Shown here piece after piece: positions 1-7,900 of a DNA stretch of 64,000 nucleotides. Source of the stretch: Variovorax sp. OK212 (lineage in GTDB: Bacteria > Pseudomonadota > Gammaproteobacteria > Burkholderiales > Burkholderiaceae_C); contig NZ_FOLP01000013.1 of assembly GCF_900112425.1 (NCBI RefSeq), positions 1 to 64,000 of the forward strand. Direction: 5' to 3'. How positions within the stretch are numbered: the stretch's first letter is position 1; every line of letters begins with the position of its first letter. Under the pieces are notes generated by a model, which had not been told where the DNA came from, did not search any database, and was given only the letters and a program-made list of their open reading frames with translations. A program made the translations under genes and the position numbers.

Positions 1-19
1 CTTTTCAGCGGAGCCTTCG

Positions 20-49
20 ATTATGCACTGTTTTTTCAAACAACGTCAA
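20..49 (-). promoter_or_regulatory. Leftward promoter P1, gene lies outside the window
   Basis: On the minus strand a -35 box TTGACG (44-49) and a -10 box CATAAT (20-25) are 18 bases apart. The bases after the -10 read CGAAGGCTCCGC, a GC-rich discriminator. A second promoter of the same design lies 135 bases upstream. Nothing is encoded between them and the left edge. Tandem strong promoters like these are typical of rRNA or tRNA genes, but the gene driven is not visible. Confidence 0.6.
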
Positions 50-154
50 CTTTCGAAGACCTTTTTCTCAACCCACTCAATCAACTCCTAAGAGCTCGCC
101 CCGAAGAGCTTGATCGCTGCAACATCTTGCGATGCGCTGTCAGCCGAGCCCTCG

Positions 155-184
155 ATTATGCACAGTTTTCGACACTTCGGTCAA
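155..184 (-). promoter_or_regulatory. Leftward promoter P2, tandem with P1
   Basis: The minus strand shows TTGACC (179-184), an 18-base spacer and CATAAT (155-160), followed by CGAGGGCTCGGC. Bases 141-169 repeat bases 6-34 with three mismatches in 29, so the two promoters are copies of one design. The + strand reading TTATGCACA here also resembles a DnaA box. The promoter reading explains both copies better. Confidence 0.6.
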
Positions 185-212
185 CGGACGACAAATTTTT
201 TAAGCAGGCAAC

Positions 213-235
213 AAAAAGCCCGGGCATCCCGGGCT
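213..235 (-). terminator. Rho-independent terminator after the BON lipoprotein gene
   Basis: The minus strand forms an 8-base perfect stem (AGCCCGGG with CCCGGGCT, loop of three bases) followed at once by a run of T. It lies 27 bases past the stop codon of the BON-domain gene and separates it from the tandem promoters to the left. Confidence 0.8.
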
Positions 236-261
236 CTGCATCCAGCATGCGCTGACGTAGA

Positions 262-795
262 TCAACTCTTCACTTCCAGTTGATTGTCCACCGACGTCAC
301 GCCTTGCACGCCCTTGGCAATCTCCTCGGCGCGCGCCTTCGCGGCGACTGTGGGCGCCGGGCCCTTCAGGCTCACTGCGCCGCCCTTCGTATCGACATTG
401 ATCTTGATCGCGCTGAGGTCCGGGTCTTTCGCCAGCCCCGCCGACACCGAAGCAGTGATGGCCGCGTCGTCCACCGTAGCGCTTACCGCGGCGCCGGCAT
501 TCTTAGCCGCCTCCTTGGCGTTGGCCATGCCTTCCTTCATCTCGGCCGTGGTACCGGACGCCTCTACTTTGGCCTTGGCCTCCTTCACCGCTTCGCCGGT
601 CTTGGCCGCGGCGGTCTCGGCGGCCTGCTCGGTCTTGGCGACCGCGCTGTCGAGCTTCTCGCCAGCGCTGCGGTTGTCCGACTTGTCGCAGGCGGCCAGC
701 GTGAGCGCGGCGCCTGCCACCAGCACAGCGAGCCATGCACGCGAGTGCGGCATGGCCGAGGACGGGTTGCGGGTGTCCTGGTCTTGTTTGTTCAT
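262..795 (-). CDS. BON-domain lipoprotein
   Basis: A 177-residue predicted lipoprotein. Residues 17-36 form a signal peptide ending in a lipobox (LAAC, Cys36), so it should be anchored in the envelope. Residues 45-110 are rich in Ala, Lys and Glu and probably helical. The last 70 residues match a BON domain, a small fold found in envelope-stress proteins such as OsmY and thought to bind phospholipid. The ATG at 795 is preferred over a longer reading from 852 because AGGAGG lies just upstream and the signal peptide then begins correctly. It follows a CsbD-like gene, which also suggests a stress or osmotic role. The exact function is unknown. Confidence 0.85.
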   Translation of the reverse strand: MNKQDQDTRNPSSAMPHSRAWLAVLVAGAALTLAACDKSDNRSAGEKLDSAVAKTEQAAETAAAKTGEAVKEAKAKVEASGTTAEMKEGMANAKEAAKNAGAAVSATVDDAAITASVSAGLAKDPDLSAIKINVDTKGGAVSLKGPAPTVAAKARAEEIAKGVQGVTSVDNQLEVKS

Positions 796-830
796 GGAAA
801 CCTCCTGTCGATCACATCGTTCGTTCGCTG

Positions 831-877
831 AAAAACGAAAAGGGCTGCACACACCCGTTTGCGGATGAATGCAGCCC
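831..877 (-). terminator. Rho-independent terminator after the CsbD gene
   Basis: On the minus strand an 8-base perfect stem (GGGCTGCA with TGCAGCCC, 20-base loop) is followed by TTTTCGTTTTT. It starts 10 bases after the csbD-like stop and ends before the BON gene, so the two neighbours are probably separate transcription units. Confidence 0.7.
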
Positions 878-886
878 CATCTCCGG

Positions 887-1084
887 TCACAGCTTGTCGG
901 CGCCGTCCTTGATGGCGTCCTTGGCCTTTTCCTTCACGTCGCCGTAGGTCTTCTGCACCTTGCCGGCGGCTTGGTCAGCCACGCCTTCGCCTTGCAGCTT
1001 TTCGTTGCCGACCACCTTGCCGGCGGTTTCCTTGAGCTTGCCCTTGGCTTCCTCGACGCGGCCTGCCACTTGGTCCTTGTTCAT
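887..1084 (-). CDS. CsbD family stress-response protein
   Basis: A 65-residue, very hydrophilic protein of the CsbD family (YjbJ in E. coli). It begins MNKDQVAGRVEEAKGK and is built of Lys/Glu/Ala-rich segments with repeated GK and AKG motifs, as the family shows. CsbD proteins are abundant in stationary phase and under general stress in many bacteria, but their biochemical role is not known. A good ribosome site (AAGGAA) precedes the ATG. A strong terminator follows. Confidence 0.9.
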   Translation of the reverse strand: MNKDQVAGRVEEAKGKLKETAGKVVGNEKLQGEGVADQAAGKVQKTYGDVKEKAKDAIKDGADKL

Positions 1085-1207
1085 GACGCTTTCCTTCTTG
1101 AGTAGGTGAAATGCGTGGAACCGAAATGGCCCACTGATTTCAATCTATGCGCCGCCCGGTGGGGACGAACGCCGCCGGAAGCCCGAAGCGCTGTAGGACA
1201 ACAAGGC

Positions 1208-2029
1208 TCAAGCCGTGACGATCCATCCTTCAAGCGGGTCGACGACCGCCGGCAAGCCGTAGCCAGGCCCGGAGCTGGCCGCGCGATGCAGACCCCACGC
1301 GGCTTGGAGCAGGCACAGCACGGCGTCGATGTCGTCGCCCCGCGCGTCGGCGAGCAATTCGGCGCGTTGCGCAGCGGCGACGCCCAATGCCAGGCCCAGC
1401 CGGCTGGTGCCGGCCTCGAGCGCGTGCAGCAGATCGGCGCGCGCCGCCAGCCGCTCGGGCGTCTGCTTCGCCAAGTCGTCGCTCTTGTAGCTGCGGCGAC
1501 CAATGAGCTCGCGCGCCAGCAAGCCCGGATAGGCCTCCAGCGCCACGCGCCCGTCATGCGTACCTTCGTGCAAGCCGGGAATGCGCGCGCCGGCCGCCAG
1601 CAGGCGCGGCACGCCCGCGTGGAGCATGTAGGCCACCGGCGGATTGACCCACTTCATCGACGGGCTCGAGCCCGCGGGCCCATCGGTCGCGCGGTGCGCA
1701 AACTTCCCGCCGACGGGCCGGGCCGCACAGAAGGCGGCAAAGGTGTCGCGGATCTCGGCGCGGCTCAGGCCTGCGTAGTGCGCCATCAGCGACGCCCATT
1801 CAACAGGCCAGCGCAGGTGCTCGACCAACTCGCGCGGCAGACTGAACGGAAAGTCGAAGCCGCCCACCCAGGCCGGCGTGGCGCACAACCAGTCGCCCCA
1901 TGCATCGAGCGTGGCAAAGCGCTGCAGCCCGGTCAGCACCACGCGGTCCATACCGACTACCTCGCCGACTGCAACAACGATGGGCTTGCGCCGCGTCGGC
2001 GCGCTCGAGAAGTCGCAGCCGAACAGCAC
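1208..2029 (-). CDS. DUF429 domain-containing protein
   Basis: A 273-residue protein resembling the DUF429 family, which is predicted to have an RNase H-like fold. The N-terminal stretch MLFGCDFSSAPT fits the first strand with its acidic residue (Asp6), and the GGFDFPFSLP segment near residue 55 fits the second acidic position. No enzyme activity is established for the family. The start is GTG, seven bases after the stop of the EamA gene, so it is probably the last gene of the aspS-nudB-folE-BLUF run. No signal peptide or membrane segment is seen. Confidence 0.75.
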   Translation of the reverse strand: MLFGCDFSSAPTRRKPIVVAVGEVVGMDRVVLTGLQRFATLDAWGDWLCATPAWVGGFDFPFSLPRELVEHLRWPVEWASLMAHYAGLSRAEIRDTFAAFCAARPVGGKFAHRATDGPAGSSPSMKWVNPPVAYMLHAGVPRLLAAGARIPGLHEGTHDGRVALEAYPGLLARELIGRRSYKSDDLAKQTPERLAARADLLHALEAGTSRLGLALGVAAAQRAELLADARGDDIDAVLCLLQAAWGLHRAASSGPGYGLPAVVDPLEGWIVTA

Positions 2030-2036
2030 CGCGGCC

Positions 2037-2918
2037 TCAGCCCAGGGCCAGCGCCACCACGCCCGCGGCGATGAACAGTGCGCCCAGCACGCGCAGCAGC
2101 CGGTCGCCCTCGCGCAGCAGGTGGCCGCCGATCAGCGCTGCGAACAGCATCGACACCTCGCGCGCCGGCGCCACGTGCGAGATGGGCGCCTGCTGAACCG
2201 CATAGAGCACCAGCACATAGGACACCGGACTCACCGCCGCCACGAGCAGCGCGTACTTCCATTGCGCGCGCCACATGCGCGCCGTGGTCGCGCGGTCTTT
2301 CAGCGCGACGGGCACCAGGATCACCATGCGCACCAGGTTGCCGAAGTAGTCGAGCAGGATCGGCGACATCATGAGGAACTTGACCGCGTAGCTGTCGGCC
2401 ACCGTGTACGCCGCGATGAAGCCGCCCGTCAGCACGCCGTAGCGAATGCCCTTGTGCACGCGCTCGCTCTGCGCGGGGTCGTGCGCCTTGCGCCAGAGCT
2501 TCGGTCCGCCGGCGACGAGGAACACACCGCCCACCACGCCCACGATGCCCGCCACGCCGACAAGGCTGATCTTCTCGCCGAGAAAGAGCACCGCCACCAG
2601 CGACGACAGCAGCGGGCCCGAGCCGCGCGCAAGCGGATAGACCACCGTGAGGTCCGACTTGCGGTAGCCCCGCAGCAGCACGATGAAATAGAAGATGTGC
2701 AGCACGCCGCTGAGCACGACGAAGCTCCACTCGGTGACGCCCCAGCCCGGCACCACGTTCCAGCCCAGCGTGATGCCCACGGGCGCCCAGATGAGCATGT
2801 TGAACACGCTGGTCTGGAAGCTGAAGCGCACGTCGCCGTTCGCCTTCTTGGCGGCGATGTTCCAGGCGGCATGAATGACCCCGGCCAGCAGGATCAGCGC
2901 GAATGCGGAGAGCGGCAC
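2037..2918 (-). CDS. EamA/DMT superfamily transporter
   Basis: A 293-residue inner-membrane protein with about ten hydrophobic helices arranged as two EamA repeats, the plan of drug/metabolite transporters. The first helix starts at residue 3 (LSAFALILLAG), and charged loops occur around residues 120-140 and 210. The substrate cannot be read from sequence. It starts with GTG seven bases after the BLUF gene and ends seven bases before the DUF429 gene, so it is almost certainly cotranscribed with both. Export of a metabolite linked to the folE/nudB genes upstream is possible but only inferred from position. Confidence 0.85.
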   Translation of the reverse strand: MPLSAFALILLAGVIHAAWNIAAKKANGDVRFSFQTSVFNMLIWAPVGITLGWNVVPGWGVTEWSFVVLSGVLHIFYFIVLLRGYRKSDLTVVYPLARGSGPLLSSLVAVLFLGEKISLVGVAGIVGVVGGVFLVAGGPKLWRKAHDPAQSERVHKGIRYGVLTGGFIAAYTVADSYAVKFLMMSPILLDYFGNLVRMVILVPVALKDRATTARMWRAQWKYALLVAAVSPVSYVLVLYAVQQAPISHVAPAREVSMLFAALIGGHLLREGDRLLRVLGALFIAAGVVALALG

Positions 2919-2925
2919 CCCGGGT

Positions 2926-3348
2926 TCAGTGGCGGCCGACGATGGCGGCAGTGGCCATCAGTTCTTCAAGCAGCGCCAGCGAGACCTTGCCCGACACCGC
3001 GTACGGGTTGAGCTCGGGCTTTTCGGAGTACTTCAGCAGCGTCGAGGCGTTGAGCTTCGACAGGTTGACCTGCCCCATGGTCCAGCCGCCGAAACGGCGC
3101 TCGGAGATTTCTTCGTAGTGCAGCAGCACCACGTCCTTGTGGCGCGCGTCGCGCTGGATGTGGCCGTAGAGCTCGCTGATCGCCATGCGACCGCCCTCGA
3201 TGGCCTGCAGGAAGGTGCCGGCACCGTAGCAAAGGATGCCGGTGATGCCGCACGTGGTGTTGTGCGAGCGCGATTGCGCAAGGATCGACTCGATGGCCTG
3301 CGGGCTGGTGTCGACGGCGCGGCTGGCGTAGAGAAGTCGGACCAGCAT
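2926..3348 (-). CDS. Single-domain BLUF photoreceptor
   Basis: A 140-residue protein that is essentially one BLUF domain, a blue-light sensor binding FAD. The key residues can be placed: Tyr7 (LLYAS), Asn30, Gln48 (FLQ), Trp89 and Met91 (GGWTMG). The spacings of Asn, Trp and Met from Gln equal those in AppA of Rhodobacter (N45, Q63, W104, M106). About 45 residues follow the core, enough for the usual capping helices but not for an output domain, so it must act on a partner protein. It starts three bases after the folE stop codon, which points to tight cotranscription with GTP cyclohydrolase I. Confidence 0.92.
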   Translation of the reverse strand: MLVRLLYASRAVDTSPQAIESILAQSRSHNTTCGITGILCYGAGTFLQAIEGGRMAISELYGHIQRDARHKDVVLLHYEEISERRFGGWTMGQVNLSKLNASTLLKYSEKPELNPYAVSGKVSLALLEELMATAAIVGRH

Positions 3349-3351
3349 GGC

Positions 3352-4083
3352 TCAGCTCTTTCGGGGAAGAAGAGAAAGGAATTCGCGGCGCAGGCTGGGG
3401 TCCTTGAGGAACACGCCGCGCATCACGGAATTGATCATCTTGCTGTCCATTTCCTTCACGCCGCGCCAGGCCATGCAGAAATGCTCGGCTTCCATGACCA
3501 GCGCGAGGCCGTCGGGCTGCGTCTTTTCCTGGATCAGATCGGCCAGCTGCACCACTGCTTCTTCCTGGATCTGCGGACGGCCCATGACCCATTCGGCCAG
3601 GCGCGCGTACTTCGACAGGCCGATCACGTTGGTGTGCTCGTTGGGCATCACGCCGATCCAGAGCTTGCCGATGATCGGGCAGAAGTGGTGCGAGCAGGCG
3701 CTGCGCACGGTGATCGGGCCGACGATCATCAGCTCGTTCAGGTGTTCGGCGTTCGGGAATTCGGTGAGCGAGGGCGGCGCCACATAGCGGCCGCGGAACA
3801 CCTCGTTCACGTACATCTTGGCGACGCGGCGCGCGGTGTTGTCGGTGTTGTGGTCGTTCTCGACGTCGATGACCAGGCTTTCGAGCACGCCCTTCATCTT
3901 GACCTCGACTTCGTCGAGCAGCGCCTCCAGCTCGCCGGGTTCGATGAACTCGGCAATGTTGTCGTTGGCATTGAAGCGCTTGCGCGCTGCGGCAATGCGC
4001 TCACGGATCTTCACGGAGACGGGCGTGCCCTCGTCATCGTCGTTTCGATCGGGGCGCGGGTCGACGTCGGTTTTCCTCAGCAT
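3352..4083 (-). CDS. folE: GTP cyclohydrolase I
   Basis: Converts GTP to dihydroneopterin triphosphate, the first step of folate and pterin synthesis. The 243-residue protein has the zinc ligands Cys130 and His133 in SACSHHFCP and Cys203 in EHFCMAW, matching C110, H113 and C181 of the E. coli enzyme. The N-terminal 35 residues are charged and probably flexible. The ATG at 4083 fits family length; an open frame extends upstream to 4239 but adds unrelated sequence. The next enzyme in the pathway, NudB, is encoded two genes upstream in the same direction, and a BLUF sensor gene follows after three bases. The gap to the upstream gene is 74 bases and holds a repeat. Confidence 0.95.
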   Translation of the reverse strand: MLRKTDVDPRPDRNDDDEGTPVSVKIRERIAAARKRFNANDNIAEFIEPGELEALLDEVEVKMKGVLESLVIDVENDHNTDNTARRVAKMYVNEVFRGRYVAPPSLTEFPNAEHLNELMIVGPITVRSACSHHFCPIIGKLWIGVMPNEHTNVIGLSKYARLAEWVMGRPQIQEEAVVQLADLIQEKTQPDGLALVMEAEHFCMAWRGVKEMDSKMINSVMRGVFLKDPSLRREFLSLLPRKS

Positions 4084-4132
4084 GGCGGGGATCGTACCAG
4101 TGAATGACTCCAGGGCATTCGGGCCTGCAGCG

Positions 4133-4170
4133 CCCGCCCCTTCTTGGAGTATTGCTATCAATTGAGTAGC
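4133..4170 (+). repeat. Dispersed intergenic repeat, copy A
   Basis: This stretch reads CCCGCCCCTTCTTGG, GTA, then a stem-loop GCTAT (4154-4158), seven bases, GTAGC (4166-4170). It aligns with bases 13867-13904, with which it shares the CCCGCCC block, the TTCyTGG block, the GTA and the GCTAT-7-RTAGC hairpin. It overlaps the last codons and stop of the EEP gene. Intergenic GCTAT...ATAGC elements are common in Comamonadaceae as I recall; whether this belongs to that family needs a genome search. Confidence 0.5.
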
Positions 4171-4925
4171 GAGAAATCGGCGACCAGCGGCAGATGGTCG
4201 GACATGCGGGTCCAGATGGGACCGCGCGGCACCGCGCACGCCTGCGGCTGCAGCTTGCGTCCGTAGATGAAGTCGAGTTGCGCCACCGGCAGGCGCGACG
4301 GGTAAGTGAGCGTGCGCGCACCGCGCAGGTCGCTGGTGTCGCGCAGCCCCATGGCGTTCATGGCGTAGCGCATGCGCGCGCCCCAGTCGTTGAAGTCGCC
4401 CGCCACCACCACGGCCTCCTCGGGCGGCACTTCGCGCTCGATGAACTCGCGCAGGCGCGCGATCTGCCGCACGCGGCTGCCCTTGATGAGCCCCAGGTGC
4501 ACCACGATGGCGTGCACCGGCTGGCCGTCGACGTCGATCACCACGTGCAGCAAGCCGCGCTGCTCGAAGCGGTGGTCGGAAATGTCCTGGTGGCTGGTGC
4601 GCACCACCGGCCAGCGCGTGAGCAAGGCATTGCCGTGCTCGCCGTGGCGCGTGACGGCATTGGTCTCATAGACGGCGGTGTAGCCCTCGGGCGCGAGAAA
4701 GTCGGCCTGCGGCAGCTCGGGCCAGCGGGCGAAGCGCGCCGCGGCCTGACGGTTCATCTTGCGCACCTCCTGCAGGCAGACGATGTCCGCGTCGAGCTGC
4801 TCGATGGCGTGGCCGAGGTTGTGGATCTCGAGCCTGCGCGCGGGGCCGATGCCTTGCACACCCTTGTGGATGTTGTAGGTGGCGACGCGGAGGTTCTGCG
4901 CTGCTGCTGATGCCGGCTGGTTCAT
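4158..4925 (-). CDS. Endonuclease/exonuclease/phosphatase family protein
   Basis: A 255-residue protein of the EEP fold (DNase I / exonuclease III / sphingomyelinase superfamily), similar to YbhP. The family landmarks are visible: ATYNIHKG near residue 16, CLQEVRK near 52 (catalytic Glu), VVAGDFNDW near 180 and a final SDHLPLVADF (catalytic His). The substrate is unknown; homologues are often placed beside cardiolipin synthase genes, which is not the case here. The start at 4925 overlaps the nudB stop by four bases (ATGA), so translation is probably coupled. A longer frame to 5066 is rejected because it runs through nudB. Its stop codon lies inside repeat copy A. Confidence 0.9.
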   Translation of the reverse strand: MNQPASAAAQNLRVATYNIHKGVQGIGPARRLEIHNLGHAIEQLDADIVCLQEVRKMNRQAAARFARWPELPQADFLAPEGYTAVYETNAVTRHGEHGNALLTRWPVVRTSHQDISDHRFEQRGLLHVVIDVDGQPVHAIVVHLGLIKGSRVRQIARLREFIEREVPPEEAVVVAGDFNDWGARMRYAMNAMGLRDTSDLRGARTLTYPSRLPVAQLDFIYGRKLQPQACAVPRGPIWTRMSDHLPLVADFSLLN

Positions 4926-5398
4926 CGCACAAATTCTGGCAGCAACAGAATGGCTTCGGCGTTCGATGGGGAAAAACAGGCGTCGGCCGCCGCGTGGTAC
5001 GGCAGCCAGCGCCAGTCGGTGTGCTCGCGCGGATCGAGCACCGGCGTCAGGCGCTCGGGCACGCACAGGCCGAACAGGTGCTCGGTGTTGTGGGTCACGC
5101 CGGGCGCGTAGCGGGCGCGCCAGCGCGGATAGATCTCGTAGACGTTGCGCAACTGCCAGTCGACCAGCTGCGGGGCCAGCGCGGTGCCCTCGCCGCAGCG
5201 AATGCCGGTCTCCTCGGCCACTTCGCGCGCCGCGGTGAGCGCCAGCGGCTCGTCGGCGGCGTCCTTGCTGCCGGTGACCGATTGCCAGAAGTCGGTCTCG
5301 GCGTCCGCACGCCGGATCAGCAGCACATCGAGCGCCGGCGTGTGGATCACGACCAGCACCGACTCCGGGATCTTCCAGGGTCGGGGGCCAGTCGTCAT
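4922..5398 (-). CDS. nudB: Dihydroneopterin triphosphate diphosphatase
   Basis: A 158-residue Nudix hydrolase that removes pyrophosphate from dihydroneopterin triphosphate, the product of FolE, in folate synthesis. The Nudix box spans residues 43-66, with AAREVAEETGI carrying the metal-binding glutamates. The N-terminus (KIPESVLVVIH) matches NudB, and the gene stands directly behind aspS, as nudB does in E. coli and many Burkholderiales. It begins seven bases after the aspS stop. The Nudix family is broad, so the exact substrate rests on these similarities and on the gene order. Confidence 0.9.
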   Translation of the reverse strand: MTTGPRPWKIPESVLVVIHTPALDVLLIRRADAETDFWQSVTGSKDAADEPLALTAAREVAEETGIRCGEGTALAPQLVDWQLRNVYEIYPRWRARYAPGVTHNTEHLFGLCVPERLTPVLDPREHTDWRWLPYHAAADACFSPSNAEAILLLPEFVR

Positions 5399-5405
5399 GG
5401 CGGCG

Positions 5406-7211
5406 TCAGACCGCCTGGGGCGTGTTGCGCAGCTTGATGTGCAGTTCGCGCAGCTGCTTCTCGTCGACCGGGCTCGGCGCCTGCGTCAGCAGGTCCTGCG
5501 CGCGCTGGGTCTTGGGGAAGGCGATCACGTCGCGGATCGACTCGGCGCCGGTCATGAGCATGACCAGGCGGTCCAGGCCGATGGCGATGCCGCCGTGCGG
5601 CGGCGCGCCGTACTGCAGCGCGTCCAGCAGGAAGCCGAACTTCAGCTGCGCGTCCTCGGCGCTGATCTTCAGCGCGCGGAACACCTTGCTCTGCACTTCC
5701 TCGCGGTGGATACGCACCGAACCGCCGCCCATCTCGATGCCGTTGAGCACCATGTCGTAGGCCTTGGCGATGCACTTCTCGGGCGCGGTGTCCATCAGGT
5801 CTTCATGGCCGTCCTTGGGTGCGGTGAACGGGTGGTGCACGGCGCTCCAGCGCTGGCCTTCCTCGTCGAACTCGAACATCGGGAAGTCCACCACCCACAG
5901 CGGTGCCCAGCGGTCGTCGAACAGGCCGGTCTTCTTGCCGAAGGCGCTGTGGCCGATCTTCACGCGCAGCGCGCCGATGGCGTCGTTGACGACCTTTTCC
6001 TTGTCGGCGCCGAAGAACACGATGTCGCCGTTGCGCGCACCCGTGCGGGCGATGATCTCGGCCAGCGTGTTGTCGTCCAGGTTCTTCACGATCGGGCTTT
6101 GCAGGCCTTCGCGGCCCGCGGCAGCGTCGTTGACCTTGATGTAGGCCAGGCCCTTGGCGCCGTAGATCTTGACGAATTCCTGGTACGCGTCGATTTCACC
6201 GCGCGACATGCCGCCTTCGGCACCGCCGCCGGGAACGCGCAGCGCGACCACGCGCCCGCCGGTCATGGTGGCGGCGTTGGAGAACACCTTGAATTCCACG
6301 CGCTTCATGAGTTCGGTGAGTTCGGTGAACTCGAGCTTCACGCGCAGGTCGGGCTTGTCCGAGCCGTACTTGAACATCGCGTCGCCGTACGTCATGGTCG
6401 GGAACACCGGCAGGTCGATGCCCGCGGCGTTGCGGAACATGGTGCGCACCATGCCTTCGAACATCTCGCGGATCTCTTCTTCCGACAGGAAGGAGGTCTC
6501 GATGTCGATCTGCGTGAATTCGGGCTGGCGGTCGGCGCGCAGGTCTTCGTCGCGGAAGCACTTCACGATCTGGTAGTAGCGGTCGTAGCCGGCCACCATC
6601 AGCAGCTGCTTGAACAGCTGGGGCGACTGCGGCAGCGCGAAGAAGCTGCCGTCATGCACGCGGCTGGGCACCAGGTAGTCGCGCGCGCCTTCGGGCGTGG
6701 ACTTGCCAAGCATGGGCGTCTCGATGTCGATGAAGCCGTTGGCGTCGAGGAACTTGCGCGTTTCCATCGTCACCTTGTAGCGCAGCATCATGTTGCGCTG
6801 CATGGCCGGGCGGCGCAGGTCGAGCACGCGGTGCGTGAGGCGGGTGGTTTCCGACAGGTTGTCGTCGTCCAGCAGGAACGGGGGCGTGACCGAGGGGTTC
6901 AGCACCTTCAGCTCGTGGCACAGTACTTCGATCTTGCCGCTCTTGAGCTGGTCGTTGGTCGTGCCTTCGGGGCGCGAGCGCACCAGGCCGGTGATCTGCA
7001 CGCAGAACTCGTTGCGCAGGTTCTCGGCCACGGCGAAGGTCGACGCGCGATCGGGGTCGCACACCACCTGCACGTAGCCTTCGCGGTCACGCACGTCGAC
7101 GAAGATCACGCCGCCGTGGTCGCGGCGACGGTTGACCCAGCCGCACAGGGTGACGGTTTGGCCCAGCAGGGCTTCGGTCACGAGACCGCAATAGTGAGTA
7201 CGCATGGCCAT
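5406..7211 (-). CDS. aspS: Aspartyl-tRNA synthetase
   Basis: Charges tRNA-Asp (and possibly tRNA-Asn) with aspartate. At 601 residues it has the bacterial plan: an N-terminal OB-fold anticodon-binding domain (GWVNRRRDHGG near residue 25), the class II catalytic core with motif 2 (CFRDEDLRADRQPEF near 215), the bacterial GAD insertion and motif 3 (GIAIGLDRLVML near 555). A second in-frame ATG two codons later (7205) is an equally plausible start. It heads the tight run nudB-EEP-folE-BLUF and follows the DUF502 gene after 37 bases. It may be a non-discriminating enzyme if the genome lacks AsnS; this window cannot tell. Confidence 0.97.
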   Translation of the reverse strand: MAMRTHYCGLVTEALLGQTVTLCGWVNRRRDHGGVIFVDVRDREGYVQVVCDPDRASTFAVAENLRNEFCVQITGLVRSRPEGTTNDQLKSGKIEVLCHELKVLNPSVTPPFLLDDDNLSETTRLTHRVLDLRRPAMQRNMMLRYKVTMETRKFLDANGFIDIETPMLGKSTPEGARDYLVPSRVHDGSFFALPQSPQLFKQLLMVAGYDRYYQIVKCFRDEDLRADRQPEFTQIDIETSFLSEEEIREMFEGMVRTMFRNAAGIDLPVFPTMTYGDAMFKYGSDKPDLRVKLEFTELTELMKRVEFKVFSNAATMTGGRVVALRVPGGGAEGGMSRGEIDAYQEFVKIYGAKGLAYIKVNDAAAGREGLQSPIVKNLDDNTLAEIIARTGARNGDIVFFGADKEKVVNDAIGALRVKIGHSAFGKKTGLFDDRWAPLWVVDFPMFEFDEEGQRWSAVHHPFTAPKDGHEDLMDTAPEKCIAKAYDMVLNGIEMGGGSVRIHREEVQSKVFRALKISAEDAQLKFGFLLDALQYGAPPHGGIAIGLDRLVMLMTGAESIRDVIAFPKTQRAQDLLTQAPSPVDEKQLRELHIKLRNTPQAV

Positions 7212-7248
7212 AGGAATCCATTCCGGCGCCTTGTGGGCGCGTTCGTTT

Positions 7249-7881
7249 TTATGAGTTGGAAGACTTCACCGCCACCGTGGAGGGGCCGCCTGGAACGACC
7301 ACCCCCATCGAGACGATGTACTTGAGCGCTTCGTCCACGCTCATCTTCAGTTCGATGCAGTCGCTGCGCTTGAGCATCACGAAGTAGCCGCCCGTCGGGT
7401 TGGGCGTGGTCGGCACGTAGACACCGAGGTAGTCGCCGCCGCCCAGGTGCTCGACCACGTCGGCGCCGGGCGTGCCGGTGACGAAGGCGATGGTCCAGAC
7501 CCCTTCACGCGGCCACTCCACCAGCACCGCCGTGCGGAAGGCGTTGCCGTTCTCGGAGAACAGCGTGTCCGACACCTGCTTGACGCTCGAATAGATCGAG
7601 CGCACCACCGGAATGCGGCGCACCACGGCGTCGCCCCAGCCCAGCAGGCGCTTGCCCACGAAGTTGCTGGCAATGGCGCCCACCACCAGCAAGATCGCCA
7701 GCGTGAGCAGCACGCCGAGGCCGCGCACGTTGTTGTCGTAGAGCCAGCGCTGCCACGCGCCGGGCAGCACCCAGAGCGTCTGGTCCAGCGTGTCGATGAT
7801 CCACTTCAGCACCGCGAGGGTGATGAACAGCGGAACGATCACCAGCAAGCCGGAGAACAACCATTTGCGCAGGGCGAGCAT
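7249..7881 (-). CDS. DUF502 family inner-membrane protein
   Basis: A 210-residue protein with two transmembrane helices near the N-terminus (about residues 9-30 and 55-80) followed by a soluble domain containing VPTTPNPTGGYF, a signature of the DUF502 family. The family is widespread and uncharacterised; it is usually found, as here, next to fmdB and aspS. The ATG at 7881 starts the first membrane helix (LRKWLFSGLLVI); a longer frame to 8070 lies in the fmdB region and is rejected. The gap to fmdB is only 19 bases, so the two are probably one operon with aspS. Confidence 0.85.
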   Translation of the reverse strand: MLALRKWLFSGLLVIVPLFITLAVLKWIIDTLDQTLWVLPGAWQRWLYDNNVRGLGVLLTLAILLVVGAIASNFVGKRLLGWGDAVVRRIPVVRSIYSSVKQVSDTLFSENGNAFRTAVLVEWPREGVWTIAFVTGTPGADVVEHLGGGDYLGVYVPTTPNPTGGYFVMLKRSDCIELKMSVDEALKYIVSMGVVVPGGPSTVAVKSSNS

Positions 7882-7900
7882 GGCGGTCGGTATGTGTGGA

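Noticed and set aside
150..166. TTATGCACA as a DnaA box and possible origin
   Set aside because: It is part of the -10 region of a promoter that has a matching copy. No dnaA, parAB or AT-rich unwinding region is visible.
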